Assembly: GCA_004519485.1 (NCBI GenBank)
Contig: CP038126.1
Span: forward strand, 411,664-475,663
From: Nannochloropsis oceanica
Taxonomy: Eukaryota > Sar > Eustigmatophyceae > Eustigmatales > Monodopsidaceae
Reading direction: 5' to 3'
DNA: 64,000 bases
The notes below the pieces were generated by a model. That model was not told where the DNA came from, searched no databases, and worked only from the letters and a program-made list of their open reading frames with translations. Each line of letters begins with the position of its first letter. Positions within the stretch are counted from its first letter, which is position 1. The position numbers and the translations under genes are program-made. This document shows, in pieces, positions 12,220 to 23,329 of this stretch.

Positions 12220-12728
12220 AGAGGGAAGATAAGCTTTTCAGTCCATGGAGACGTTGCATAGTGAGAGAGAGAGCTTTAAGGCCCACGATGACTTGGGATT
12301 GATAAAGGAGTTGATGAGGCAGATATTGATGAGGGGGGTTTGCAATCATGACAAAGAAGTTATGTCTATGCCTGTGTATATCTTTGTATGACAGACAAGG
12401 CGGAAACAGAAAACGAGCCGTAGAATCCATTAAGAAAGAGAACACGGCAACCTATTTCCCTTCTCTTTCTCTCCCCTCTCCATGCCTTCCTGTATCATCT
12501 TTCCTTCTTTATCCGTCGTTGATCATTCGATTGATTTGATTAATTTCGCACGTATGTACAGGCGGTGTATACAGGGGTCTCTCTTGTCTCTCGTCTCCGG
12601 TCCTCTCCTTCTCCCCTTCTCCCCTCTCCCTCTTTGTCCATTCCTAAACTAACTCTGATTTGATTAGATGGCTGTCAATCTCGATCTGACTCTGATTAGA
12701 TTTTCATTTTTTTTTAATCTGACTCTGA

Positions 12729-15300
12729 TTAGATGGCTTTGAAGATGTGTTGCACCGGCACCCACCGGATCGGCGTGAAGCCCGTCTCGTCCGCATCGTC
12801 CTGCATGGATATGGGAGTGAGGGAGGGGGGTTAGGTGTGTGTGGGTCTAGGTGTGTGGGTGTAGAATTATTGCTACATCCCCACCTGGACCTGGTGCGTG
12901 TGCCATGGCGGTGCTGCGAATAAGTCTGACTCCCGCCCGCCCTCCCTCCCTCCCTCCATCTTCCTAGGATGGAAAGCAGTTGCTTGTCCCTCCCTCCCTC
13001 CCTCCCTCCCTCCCTCCCTCCCTCCCTCCCTCCCTCCCTCCCTCCCTCCCTCCCTACCTGGAACTGCACTGCCAGTTTGGGCACGTCCTGTCCTGGCCCG
13101 CCATGACCCACCCCGCGACGAGGAGGCTGCGCAATGGTGCCTAGGGAGGGAGGGACGGACGGCGGGAGGGAGGGAGGGACGGAAAAGATAAGTTGGAGAT
13201 TTTCGATTCCTTCTGTTACGAAGAGGCTACGCAATAATGTCGAGGAATAGTGCTGAGGAAGCGGCGAAGGAAGGAAACGAGGGAGGGAGGGAGGAAGGGA
13301 GGGACGGAGGGTGGGTGGGATGTCCCAGAATGACCCCGCAGCAACTCTTCCTCCTTTCCTCCCTCCCCCCCTCCCTCCCTCCGTCCCGCCCTCCCTCCCG
13401 CCCTCCCCTCCCGCCCTCCCTCTTACCCAGATAGAAGGAGGTGGTTTCCGGGTATACTGCGAAAACCTCGTCGCCTTTTTGGTACTTGAGCCGCTGGGCT
13501 TCGGAGCCGGGGTTGAGGAGAACCACCTGGGAGGGAGGGAGGGAGGGAGGGAGGGAGGGAGGGAGGGAGGGATGGGTCGTGGAAGTCGGGGTGGAGGAAG
13601 ACCACCAGAAGCGGAGGGAGGGAGGGAGGGAGGGAGGGAGGGAGGGAGGGAGGGAGGGAAGGAGGGAGGGGGGGAGGGAGGGGGGTTTACTTACCTGCGT
13701 CTCGGGTAGAGTGTACACGCGTAGGTCGTCGTCCACGTCGACCACCTCGTACGATCCGCTCTCGCCCCTGTACGCCGCCACCTTCCCCAGCACGAAATGA
13801 GTCTCGTAGACATTTTGCTTGAAGGCCACGGAGTCGCCCTGGAGAGGGAGGGAGGGGGGGAGGGGGGGGGGGGAGAAAGTGTGGAGGGAGGGAGAAAGTG
13901 TCAAGGAAGGGAGGGAGGGAGGGAGGGAGGGAGGGAGGGAGGGAGGGAGGAAGGGAGAAAGGGAGGAAGGGAGGGAGGGAGGGCGGTACCTTGCGGGCAC
14001 CGAGGAAGTCATATTCCCCCGTTTCTCTGAGCTCGGTTTGAAAATTCCCCATGTCCACCTTGAGCAGCCGCATGTGCTGGTCTATCATCTCTGAGATCTG
14101 AGGGAGGGAGGTGGCACAATCACGAAACGATGAGAAGGGAAGGTGGTCAGAGTGTGCCGCCTCCCTCCCTCCCTCCCTCCCTCCCTCCCTCCCTCCCTCC
14201 CTCCCTCCCTCCCCACCTGATTGGCCACATCGACCTTCTCCCGCTGCTTGGTCATGATCAGCGCCCGCAGGTTAGCGATATCCTCCTAGAAGGAGGAAGG
14301 GAGGGAGGGAGGGAGGGAGGGAGGGAGGGAGGGAAGGGGGGGGGGAAGGTGAGCAGTTGTACACGCATATGTCCTCTCCTCTTCTTTCCTTCTCTCGCGC
14401 CCTTAACCCCTTATCCTGTTGCATCTTAAGCATTTCATTACGGTGCGACTCCTTCCTCCCTCCCTCCTTCCCTCCCTCCTTCCCTCCTTCCCTCCCTCCC
14501 CCCTTCCCTCCCTCCCTCCCTCACTCCCTCCACCCTGCGTACCGTGGCCTGCTTGTCCTCTATTATCTTCAGTCGCTCCTCCGGGTTTGTTTCTTTGACA
14601 CCGTGCAGCTTCTTCTTCGATTGGCTCAGGTACCGCCTTTCCATGTCCGAGAGGCGGCTGGGAGGGAAGAAAGGCGGGAGGGAGGGAGGGAAGGGAAAAG
14701 GGAGGGATGGAGAGAGTGAGGACCGAGGCGTCAGAAATATACTTTGCAGGGCTGGGTTGTAGAGAAGAGTCTGCTAGAGAGGTCGTTGAAACAAATGGAG
14801 AAGGATCAGATATTTGAATAAAAAGGAAGCAGAAAGCAATGGCCTACCCTTTCGTTGCCTCTCCCTCCTTCCCTCCCTCTCTCCCTCACGCCCGCCCACC
14901 CGTCCGCCCTTCTCATACATGTGTAGCTCCGTGGAGTCTTTGTCGAGCTCTCGCATCAGATGGAATGAGCGCTGGATGTCATTCGGCAATGGCTGGAGGC
15001 GCTCCAAGAAATCCTTGGTGTGATGAAAGGGAGGAAGGGACGGAAGGAGGGAGGGAGGGAGGGTCAATGATTAGGGGGGAGCCAGACCTTGAGCGCAGGC
15101 ACACTCTAAACAGATCATGGCGGACGAAGTTGACAGGCAGCTATGAGTATGACACAGATATATGTACACGCAGACACACACGGCACGACCCAAACAATTT
15201 CCGTCGCATTATCATCGCCACCATCATAATCATCAGCCCTCCTTCCTCTCCCTACCTCGAGATAAGTCCCACTCTCCTCATGGTGCTTCGAATACGCCAT
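12729..15300 (-). CDS. ING-domain / SGF29 tandem-Udor (Tudor) fusion, chromatin reader
   Basis: Nine exons (15300-15256, 15013-14919, 14657-14543, 14285-14217, 14097-13990, 13838-13695, 13526-13427, 13140-13058, 12800-12729) give 276 residues with no phase conflict. Residues ~13-135 are an ING-family N-terminal helical domain: YLEDFLERLQPLPNDIQRSF, then LMRELDKD and the later helices. In ING proteins this domain contacts histone acetyltransferase or deacetylase complexes. Residues ~145-276 are an SGF29 tandem-Tudor module, which in SAGA-type complexes reads H3K4me2/3. The acidic pair for the H3 N-terminus (YEVVDVD: D178, D180), the aromatic cage (AVYPETTSFY: Y217, Y224) and the last-strand Phe (VQFQDD: F252) are all present. 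There is no PHD finger. A canonical ING gene would end in PHD, whereas SGF29 normally starts with an unrelated coiled coil. The alternative donor after MYEK gives an off-phase join, so GTATGAG inside the HM codon pair was chosen. Confidence 0.92.
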
Positions 15301-15558
15301 TGCTAGTGATAGCTGTGTCGTGAGGGGAGATTTCCGTGGTGGTGTGGGAGGGTTGTGGGATGCAGGCCGTGTGGCATGTGAGGGGAGGAAGGAAAAGGAA
15401 ATCGAAGCCTTGAAGGCGCGAAGGTCACACGCATGGCCCACTCCATTACAGGACGGTACTCACTCACAACGTTCAATGTCACACACGTGCGCCTCGCTCA
15501 CCTCCTCCCTCCGGTGTTTTTTTCCACCCGCCTCGCGACAGGGTGCTCGAGCTCGACC
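15301..15558. promoter_or_regulatory. Divergent promoter region, 258 bp
   Basis: The start codons of the ING-SGF29 gene (minus) and the plastid protein gene (plus) are only 258 bp apart, implying a shared bidirectional promoter. The segment contains a palindromic CACGTG (15484-15489), a G-box/E-box type core. I see no TATA element. Role inferred from position only. Confidence 0.5.
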
Positions 15559-18277
15559 ATGATGGAGCAGAGAAGAAAAATTGGGCAGCTCGCATCAACA
15601 AAAGGGAGCGCAGCATGCATCGCCACAATGATCAGACAGTCCCTCCTCGCCCGTCAACCAAACCCTATCCGACACTGCCACGTCCAGCCCCTTGCCTTAA
15701 TCCTAGTCGCCCTCTTGGTCACACTGGCAAACTCTTTCCTCGTGCCCGTTCCCCCTTCCCCTTGTTCCCCTTTCCTTGGTGTATCTACGCACTTTCCCTC
15801 CTCCGCCTCCTCCCGCCCCTCCACCACCGCCCTCCCTGCCCGCTACACCAGCAAGGACACGGGCGACCGAAAGAAGAAGGCGCGTATTCGTGGCTTTAAG
15901 TCTGCCAAGGCAGGGGGAGCGAGCAAGAGGCCGGGAATGACAGAGGAGGAGAAGGATTATTTCGACAGGTAGGTATTCAGTGGGACTGGACTGCTAAGGC
16001 GGGTGGGTGGGTCTACGGGACGAAAACTCGATGTAGGTGTGAGAATGAATTGGTAGATGGATGTAGGGGTGGGGATAGATGGGGATGGAGATTGGGATGG
16101 GTGTGGCTGTGGATGTGGGTGTGGGTAGTATCGATAATAAGCACAGCTACGTCAGTACGTCAGCCTCCCTGCTTATTGCTCCGTCGTACTTGAAGCTTGA
16201 TAGGAGACCTCGCGAGCTAACGACACCTCTTTGAGCTCCTCTCCCCTCCCTCCCTCCTCCCTCCCTCCCTCCCCTCCTTCCAGCCCCGATGGTGAAGAGG
16301 AGGTGCTGGAGATAGCCGTGGACGTGGAAGAGCTCCTGTCATTTGCGTCCAACCTTGAGGACGCTCTGAAGGGCGTGGCGAGGAAAGATCAGTCTGCCCC
16401 ACCGCCCGCCGTCATCCTGAACGCCACAAACCTGCACTGGCTGCTGGGACAGGTTGGGAGGGAGGGATGGAGGGAAGGGGGGGAGGGAGGGAAGGGAGCA
16501 TTGCCAGACAGGTGGTTTGTATTGGTCTCATCCAGTAGGATTCATTCATATCATTTGTTTCCATCTATGATACTACATTCATTCATATCAGTCACCCTTT
16601 CTTTAATTCACATATACATTTCATTTATCATTAATCATTCATTCAACTCATTCCATCGTCCAATCATGCATGCTCACTTGTAGATCGCGTCCCCCTTCCC
16701 TCCCTCCCTCCCTCCCTCCCTCCTTCCCTCCCCCCCTCAGGTCGCTTACGACACAGGCGTGCGTCAGTTCTGTGTGCCGGGTCTTGGGCACCTGAAAGAC
16801 ACCTCGGCCCTGCTTCCCGATGACGTGGAGTGGATTCTTTCGTCGGGCGTGAACGAGAAGAGCGTCCGTCGCCTTCCTGCAATTGAGGGTGTGAGGGCTG
16901 TGTATATCGGCAACATCGACACGGCGTTACTATTGGAAGAGGCTTTAAGAAAGGTACGTCTTCTCCTTCCTTCCATCCCTGCATCCTTCCTTCCCTCTGT
17001 GTTCACCTCTTTTCTCTCTGATCTCTATCGTTGTCTGGCTTATCGCACACGCTCCCTCCCTCCCTCCCTCCCTCCCTCCCTCCCTCCCTTAGGAGGAACA
17101 CCGACTGGCCACTCGCTCTAGCTACAGCAAAGTCTCTCGTTCTCGCGCAAATTTCCTCGTCGCGCAACAGAAGAAGAAGCTGCAAGAGAAAAAGAAGGCC
17201 AAGCGGAAGAAGGAGTCCGAGGGGGAGGGGGAGGACGGGAGGGAGGGAGGGATGGAGGAAGGGGCAGAGGAGTTGGATTTTCAGCTGTTGAAGGCGGTGG
17301 TGCTGGCGCCCACGAGCGACGAGGACGATGTGATGCTTTTGGCCACCCAGATACGGTAAGGTCGAAGGGAGGGTAGGGAGGGTAGGGAGGGATGGATGGG
17401 TGGGAGGGAGGGAGGGGAGGGAGGGCTCTCTTGGCCGAATGTCTTGCGAGCACTTGTCGGCTGTGCCATAATTCCTCCCTCCTTCCCTCCATCCATCTCT
17501 CCTCCTGCAGTGACCGTTGCCCGCGTCTCGTCCTCTGGGGGCTCTCTCTTGAGAAAGCTCGAGGCTCCCATACCATCGCCAGCATCAACCCCCTTCGTTC
17601 GCTTTTGGGGAGGGATCCTGTGGTTATACTGCCCATGGAAGGTACGGAAGGAGGGAGGGACGGAGGGAGGTCAGGGAGGGAAGGATGGAGGGAGGGAGAG
17701 AGTGCGCATTTGGTAATCATCCCTTCCCCACCTCCCTCCCTCCCTTCCCTCAGGCGGCGAAGGTCTGGCCAGGGAAGTGACCAAGACACAGTCCTTGGCA
17801 TGGGATAGCCTCGCGACGCTTTTAACGGTCGAGGCGCCGTTAATCGAAGATTTGAAAGACGGGATCCAGCCTGATGTGGAGGAGGAGGAGGAGGAGGGGG
17901 GAGGAGGGAGAGAGGAAGGGGGGTATGACCCGTTGGCGGTGGAGGGGGATGGGATGGAGGAGGGCATGATGGAAATGAATAGAGGGCTGGATAAGGGAGA
18001 GGTGTACAAGTTTGACTTTGAGGAGGAGGAGGAGGAGGAGGAGGAGGAGGAGGAGGAGGGGGGGGAGGAGAGAGTAGTGGAAGAGGAGGTAGTGGAGGTG
18101 ATGGAGGAAAGAAGGCAAGGACCCGTCTCACGCCGGGCGGCAAGAAAGCCGTCCACAGTCACAGCAGCAGCAGCGAAGAAGATGAAGGAGGGAAAGGGAG
18201 AGGTGGAGGAGGGGGAACGGGAAGGCGAGGGAAGAGGGGGGGCATTTGGTGCAGGGTTGGACAGAAAGGGGTGGTAA
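15559..18277 (+). CDS. Plastid-targeted protein of unknown function, acidic C-terminus
   Basis: Six exons (15559-15968, 16284-16452, 16741-16953, 17093-17355, 17511-17641, 17754-18277) give 569 residues. The N-terminus has a hydrophobic signal core (LALILVALLVTLA) followed directly by NSFLVPVPP, a Ser-Phe import motif of the heterokont type, then a Ser/Arg-rich transit segment. This predicts delivery to the plastid stroma. The mature part has two alpha/beta-like stretches: residues ~140-265, with VILNATNLHWLLGQVAYDTG and GVRAVYIGNIDTALLL; and ~325-400, with VVLAPTSDEDDVMLLA and LVLWGLSLEKARG. A Lys/Glu-rich helix separates them. The C-terminal ~140 residues are dominated by Glu. I do not recognise the family. 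The start at 15628 would place the signal core at a more usual distance from the N-terminus and is a real alternative. Confidence 0.85.
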
Positions 18278-19769
18278 TGGAGTGTCATAAAGGGAGAGAA
18301 GGAAGAGGAGTACAGGGAAAATATTGATGAACGAGGAAGAAAAACAGTAGTGCCCTGCAATATCTATTTATGTATATTCCTATCGTTTTATCCGTGGGGC
18401 AGGAAGAATGGGGTGTTCGAGGTTTTATTTACAATTTTTTGTTCTGGGATACATATATATACATGAGTTTACATGTAAAAATGTTATTTATATTTTTTCG
18501 AGCAGTTGCTTGCGTGCTTCAGTCGTCACTATCCCCCTCCTTCTTTTCATCCACACACCTGGGCCCCATCCAAGTGAGAGTAGTCCCGCCATCATCAACA
18601 ATGCCATATCAATTTAAGTGCTTGCCACTCCTGAGGGTTAGGGTGAAACTGTGGTGTCCAAAAAGGCGAGCGGGTTTTAAATCTTCCACCAAATTTTGGC
18701 GCAATTTAGGGTTGGCGCCTGCCACCTCTTCGCCCTTGTACGACATACCACAAAGCCATGGAGCACTGCTGCGCCCACAATGCCCGGATATTTCCATTGA
18801 AGCCTTTTCCTTTTGCACACCCTCCATGTCGCCCGGTCAATCCATAATTGGGGTGACTCGCATCTCACGCTGGGAGAGCATGGCGACATGTTCTTCTGCG
18901 AGAAGAGACGAGAGAGGACAGCAAAAGGACGACTCCTCCTGGCCATACGCTACTTCTTCGGGGCTACATAGCTTTTCAGTCTCATTACCGACATTCAAGA
19001 CGCTATGCATCTAGACTGGCTTCGGCCTCGGTATTTGTGTGCGCAAGCCATCCATGGAAGTTAAAGGCAAAAGCACGTGGCGTGTGCGTGGCCCATCTGC
19101 TTCAATTTTCTCGTTTGTTCTGCACGTCCCCAACGGAACCCGGGCTACGTCTCACGCTCGCTTCACCCCCCCAGGGCAAGCTTACTGACAGCGCCCTGTG
19201 CACATGGCCTTTAGGGCATACTCAGAGTAGCTTTCAAGATATTGCTGGCGATACTTGTACATGCACGACAACAGACGAGATCCTCGTCTGTCTTGCTCCG
19301 CTGGCGCCGGAGGACGGGTGGTGGTCCGTGGCGCCGTGGCCTTGAAATGACCACATTGCACCTTCACCGCACGAATTCTATCACACACATGCTTTTATGC
19401 ATATTTGTTCAGCCTTATAGGCCAGCCAGCCGGTGCAAAAGCGCCACGATATGCCTGTGCGCACGCCACGCGATTCCAGGAACGCGGGCGAGTAAGATCG
19501 TCTCGATGAGGCGCAGGGAAGGCTGTGCTTTGTGATTCGTGTGCGCACATCCTTTGCCTTTGGTTCTCGTACATGATCCGCCTCCTCTTCCTTCCTCCTC
19601 TTTTTTGCCTACCTCTCGGAGCAAGACAACGCAGGACCAGCCCCATGTTGAGGTCTCGAGGCAGCACGAGGCCGCACGTCCTCTTCTCATTGCCCCTCAA
19701 TCTCTTAACCACCCTCTTCTACCCTCATTACACCCACATTTTACTCCTACAGATAGCCAATAGGGAACC
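18278..19769. other. Intergenic 1.5 kb, no gene supported
   Basis: A 214-codon open frame (18370-19014) and several minus-strand frames exist, but none shows a domain, signal or splice logic. An E2F-like TTTGGCGC lies near 18696, close to an interstitial AGGGTTAGGG (about 18633), and a second TTAGGGTTGG is nearby. The last ~200 bp before 19770 must hold the promoter of the acidic surface-protein gene. Confidence 0.5.
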
Positions 19770-21704
19770 ATGCGGGTTCGAACTTGTCAAAAGGGCGGCC
19801 TGGTCCAGCTCCTGGCAGTCCTCTTCTTAATAGCCCCTCTCGCGGACGCTGGCCCCCTGACTGATTTTTTGGATAGAGCTCGTGCTCGATCCGCCACGCC
19901 GTCGCCGACCTTAGCCGCGACACCAGCTCCGACTGAAGTCAAAAAGACGCCTGCACCAACTTCTGCTCCTACGAAGAGTCTCACGAAAGCGCCGACGAGG
20001 AAGCCTCTCTTCAACCCCAAGGCAACCCCTGTGCCCGAGCTCCCAGCTAACGATGATGACGAGGAGGATGTCTGGGATGGAGAATATGCCGATGGAGGTA
20101 ACGACCCAAGAGACGACGATGACGAGGAGGAGGCGACCGACGACGGCTGGGACGACGACGATGAGGGTCTTTGGGATGACTTTACGTGGCCCCCTACTGC
20201 CGTTGCCCCTGCGACTGACGCGATGAAGGACAGTGTGGCGGCTCCCACGGACCTCCCAGCGGACGATGATGAAGAGGAGGATGACTGGGATGAGGACGAG
20301 TACGGTTGGAGTGACGACGATGACGAGGAGGAGGCGACCGATGACGGCTGGGATGACGACGACGAGGGTCTTTGGGATGACTTCACGTGGCCCCCCACTG
20401 CCGTTGCTCCTGCGACTGACGCGATGAAGGACAGTGTGGTGGCTCTGGATACTGCGACGCCTATCCCCACGGAACCTCCTTTCGAACTCTCTGTGATGCC
20501 TGCTGACGATGACTTTCGAGTGGAGGGTGAATACGAGGGGGAGGATGACGACTTGGAGAATGATGAAGACCTTGAAGACATGATGGAAGACGACCCTGAG
20601 GTAGCGGAGGAGAAAGAGTTTGATATTGCCAGCAGTGAGGTGGAGGAAGACGATGACCTGGAGGAAGGCATAGAGCCCCTTGACGAAAGTGAGGAGGCCA
20701 CAGTCGGCCCGGTCGAAGCTGGGGAAGCTGTCACACCTGCGGAGAAGGGGGATGCCGCTGCTATCGACGACGACGAGGAGGCAAACGATGATGACGTCGC
20801 GGCCGAACCTATGGAGGAAAATGCGGTGGCGGCGGACGACGACGAGGAGGCAAACGATGATGACGTCGCAGCCGAAACTATGGAGGAAAATGCGGTGGCG
20901 GCGGACGACGACGAGGAGGAGGAGAAGGAGGAGCACAATGACGATGACGAGGAGCACGACGACGACGACGAGGAGCACGACAACGATGACGAGGAACAAG
21001 TTGACGACGTGGACGATGAGGAGGAGTTGGAGGTAATGGGCAAGGAGGATGACGCCGTCATTTCCGAATTTCCGGTTGAAGCTGCGGTTGAAGTGCCCGA
21101 AGAGGAGACGACGGATGGCGACCGGACTGATGGCACCGTTGCTGACCCCGCCGAGGTTGTTGATGCGAAGGCCACGCGAGCCCCTACCGCTGCGCGCTCG
21201 CCCGCGCCCACCAACGGTGTGCCCATAGTCGACCCGGACGGGGTAGGGACGGGACTCCCTCCTGATGCCGTTGCAGAGGGGGGGCTTCCCGGGGCACCCG
21301 GAGGTGGCTTAGGCCAGGGGGGTGGAAACCTGCCCGGAGTGCCTAACCTGGGAGGGGTGGGTAACGGTCCTATCGGGGATATGATTACCGGTGGGGCGAA
21401 GGACGGGACAGATGCCACGCCCATGACGGGAGAGGAGGGGAGCGTCACAAACCCCACGAGCGGAGTCGACCCGACAGACACGACAAGCGGCGGGGGCAAG
21501 ACCACCACCACGAACATCACCCCTCCAACTGCCCCGCCGACGGAGAAAGAAGACAAGATCCTGCCGATTGACGATGCGCTGCCGGCGGACGGGACGCTCA
21601 ACGAGCAGGCGGTGATGCACTCGGGTGCGGCAATGATCCATACGTCCGTGTTGGCGGTGCTGGCGACCGCAGCCATGGCGGCCGTGCCTCTGCTAGCATT
21701 TTAA
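19770..21704 (+). CDS. Acidic repetitive secreted protein, probable GPI anchor
   Basis: A single-exon reading frame of 644 residues. It starts with a signal peptide (hydrophobic LVQLLAVLFLIAPLADA). A Thr/Pro-rich segment of APTxxP type follows, probably O-glycosylated or cell-wall associated. Next is a very acidic middle: two copies of a ~67-residue unit (20112 and 20313) containing DDGWDDDDEGLWDDFTWPP, and two copies of a 23-residue unit with DDDEEANDDDVAAE. After a Gly/Pro-rich stretch, the C-terminus is a hydrophobic tail (VLAVLATAAMAAVPLLAF) after a small-residue site (HSGAA), the layout of a GPI-attachment signal. It is likely a polyanionic surface or wall protein that could bind cations. 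The antisense strand is also open for 629 codons, which is a composition effect. Lack of introns and of CCCT arrays sets this gene apart from its neighbours. Confidence 0.85.
   Translation: MRVRTCQKGGLVQLLAVLFLIAPLADAGPLTDFLDRARARSATPSPTLAATPAPTEVKKTPAPTSAPTKSLTKAPTRKPLFNPKATPVPELPANDDDEEDVWDGEYADGGNDPRDDDDEEEATDDGWDDDDEGLWDDFTWPPTAVAPATDAMKDSVAAPTDLPADDDEEEDDWDEDEYGWSDDDDEEEATDDGWDDDDEGLWDDFTWPPTAVAPATDAMKDSVVALDTATPIPTEPPFELSVMPADDDFRVEGEYEGEDDDLENDEDLEDMMEDDPEVAEEKEFDIASSEVEEDDDLEEGIEPLDESEEATVGPVEAGEAVTPAEKGDAAAIDDDEEANDDDVAAEPMEENAVAADDDEEANDDDVAAETMEENAVAADDDEEEEKEEHNDDDEEHDDDDEEHDNDDEEQVDDVDDEEELEVMGKEDDAVISEFPVEAAVEVPEEETTDGDRTDGTVADPAEVVDAKATRAPTAARSPAPTNGVPIVDPDGVGTGLPPDAVAEGGLPGAPGGGLGQGGGNLPGVPNLGGVGNGPIGDMITGGAKDGTDATPMTGEEGSVTNPTSGVDPTDTTSGGGKTTTTNITPPTAPPTEKEDKILPIDDALPADGTLNEQAVMHSGAAMIHTSVLAVLATAAMAAVPLLAF
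20112..20450 (+). repeat. Coding tandem repeat, 201-bp unit, 1.7 copies
   Basis: The run beginning GACGACGATGACGAGG at 20112 recurs at 20313. The match continues through the FTWPPTAVAPATDAMKDSV stretch, with only a few base differences. It encodes the repeated acidic unit of the surface protein. Confidence 0.85.
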
Positions 21705-22835
21705 TCATAAAATTATGTAGTCAAGGGATTAGGGGATGGGAAGGAGAAGGGTCGTAATATCTCTATACCATATGTGCGTTTTTTAATTGTGTGGTTATCC
21801 GTGGCTCTGTCACGAACGGGGGAATGTGCATACCTTCACTCTTGCGTGTCAGTGCGTGCGAATTTCCGGTGAAGGAGGAAGAGATACGCTTTGTGTATGT
21901 ACGTTTCTATTTTTGTCAGCTGATGTAAAATATCTGCATGTGGATGGGAGTGGTTGAAAAGTCAATGGAGAAGAGAAGCAGGAGGAGGAGGAGGAGGAGG
22001 GGATGGTGGTGGTGTAAGGTCGTGCATCCTCCCCCCCTCTTTCCTCCCCGTTCCCTCTCTTTCAGTCGCATTTTTTGTTTGTGTTTGTTGATTCCAAGTA
22101 CTGTATCGCCCGTCATACCCCTTCCTCCCTTTTGCTGGAGGGGAGAGGGTTGACGAGGGAGAGAAACAGAGAAAGGAAAATAGCACAGGGGAAAGGAGTG
22201 GAGAGAAGAGGGGGTAGAGGAAGAGAACGAAGATAAAAGGAAGAAAACAAGAGCACGAGGCAACTGCCCCGTGTGTCAAGGTAAAGAAATCATGTGTATG
22301 TGGGGGAGCTTCCCCGGCAAGGGCCGGCGTTGTAATGAAGGCAGCACAGTGCATGGGTAGGAAATGGCCGTCACAAAAACAAGGTGGCGACCGAGCGATT
22401 CATCCTCCGGCGACGGCACTGAATGGTTTCTCCACGACACATGTACTGGCAGCGGCTTCCTTGGCTTTTTTTAGCATGTTTCAGGCACACCACCGCGACC
22501 AGGAGGGGGGGGAGAGAGGAGGAGGAGGAAAAGAAGAGACCAAACCTAATCCTCAGGTAGGAAGAAGAAAATGCGTGATTACGTAGGAGAGAAGAAGAAG
22601 AAGAGAAAGGATGAACTATAAGCAGCCTTAAGGTTAATCTTTATTTCGTACTTTTTCTTTGTCTCTCATTTCACTTTTGGGGATGATAGTTTTCTTGATC
22701 ATGGTAATCTATTTTCCCCTTCTTAAGAAGCACTTGTCTATATCCTGCTCCGATGCCACCATCTACACATCTTTCTAGTGCTATTTCCTTTCTTCTATTT
22801 TCCTTGGCCATTAAATTTTCGTCAAATCTTTCTAC
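21705..22835. other. Intergenic, no gene seen
   Basis: This follows the acidic surface-protein stop codon. It contains (AGG)n near 21977-22000 and pyrimidine-rich sequence. Open frames on both strands are short and low in complexity. It lies between two convergent genes and probably holds both 3' UTRs. Confidence 0.5.
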
Positions 22836-23325
22836 TGCGACTGCTGCTACTACTATCTTCAGTGCTGCTGCTACTGCTTCCGCTGGTAATGCTGCTGCCA
22901 CGGTGGCGGTGGTTGGCGGGATTGCTGCTGCTGCTACTGCCGCTGCCTCTGCTGTTGGTGTTGCTGCTGCTTCTGCCACTGGTGCTGCTGCTACTGCTGC
23001 TGGTGGTGGTGATGGTGCTGCTGGTGCTGCTGCTGCTGCTGGTGCTGCTGCTGGTGCTGCTGCTGCTGCTGCTGCTGGTGGTGGTGCTCCTGCTGCTCCT
23101 GCTGCTCCTTCTCTGCTTGCTCCTGCTTCGGATGCTGCTGGCAGTGCGGAGCTGCTGCAGCTGCTGCTGGTGTTGCTGCTGGTACTGTTGAAGCTATTGC
23201 TGCAGCTGCTGCTGCTGCCTTTGCTACTGCCAACGGTAGTGCTGCTGCGAATGCTCGTGCTGCTGGTGCTACTTCTGGTGCTGCTGCTGGTGCTACCATT
23301 ACAACTCCTCCGCCTCCTTCTCTTT
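22836..23325 (+). repeat. Imperfect (GCT)n triplet repeat region, ~490 bp
   Basis: A long degenerate GCT/GCC/GGT repeat that is open in several frames on both strands (Ala-rich, Leu-rich, Ser/Cys-rich or Gln/His-rich). It sits directly after the stop codon of the METTL21-like gene, probably in its 3' UTR. Because it is open in many frames at once I treat the ORFs as repeat artefacts rather than genes. Confidence 0.75.
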
Positions 23326-23329
23326 CTTT

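Noticed and set aside
18370-19014. 214-codon open frame on the plus strand
   Set aside because: No domain, no signal, no neighbouring exon, and amino-acid composition resembling random translation.
19787-21676. 629-codon antisense open frame opposite the acidic surface protein
   Set aside because: It is Ser/Ala-rich mirror coding of GAC/GAG-rich sense codons, with no signal peptide, domain or splice logic. Stops are scarce because of composition.
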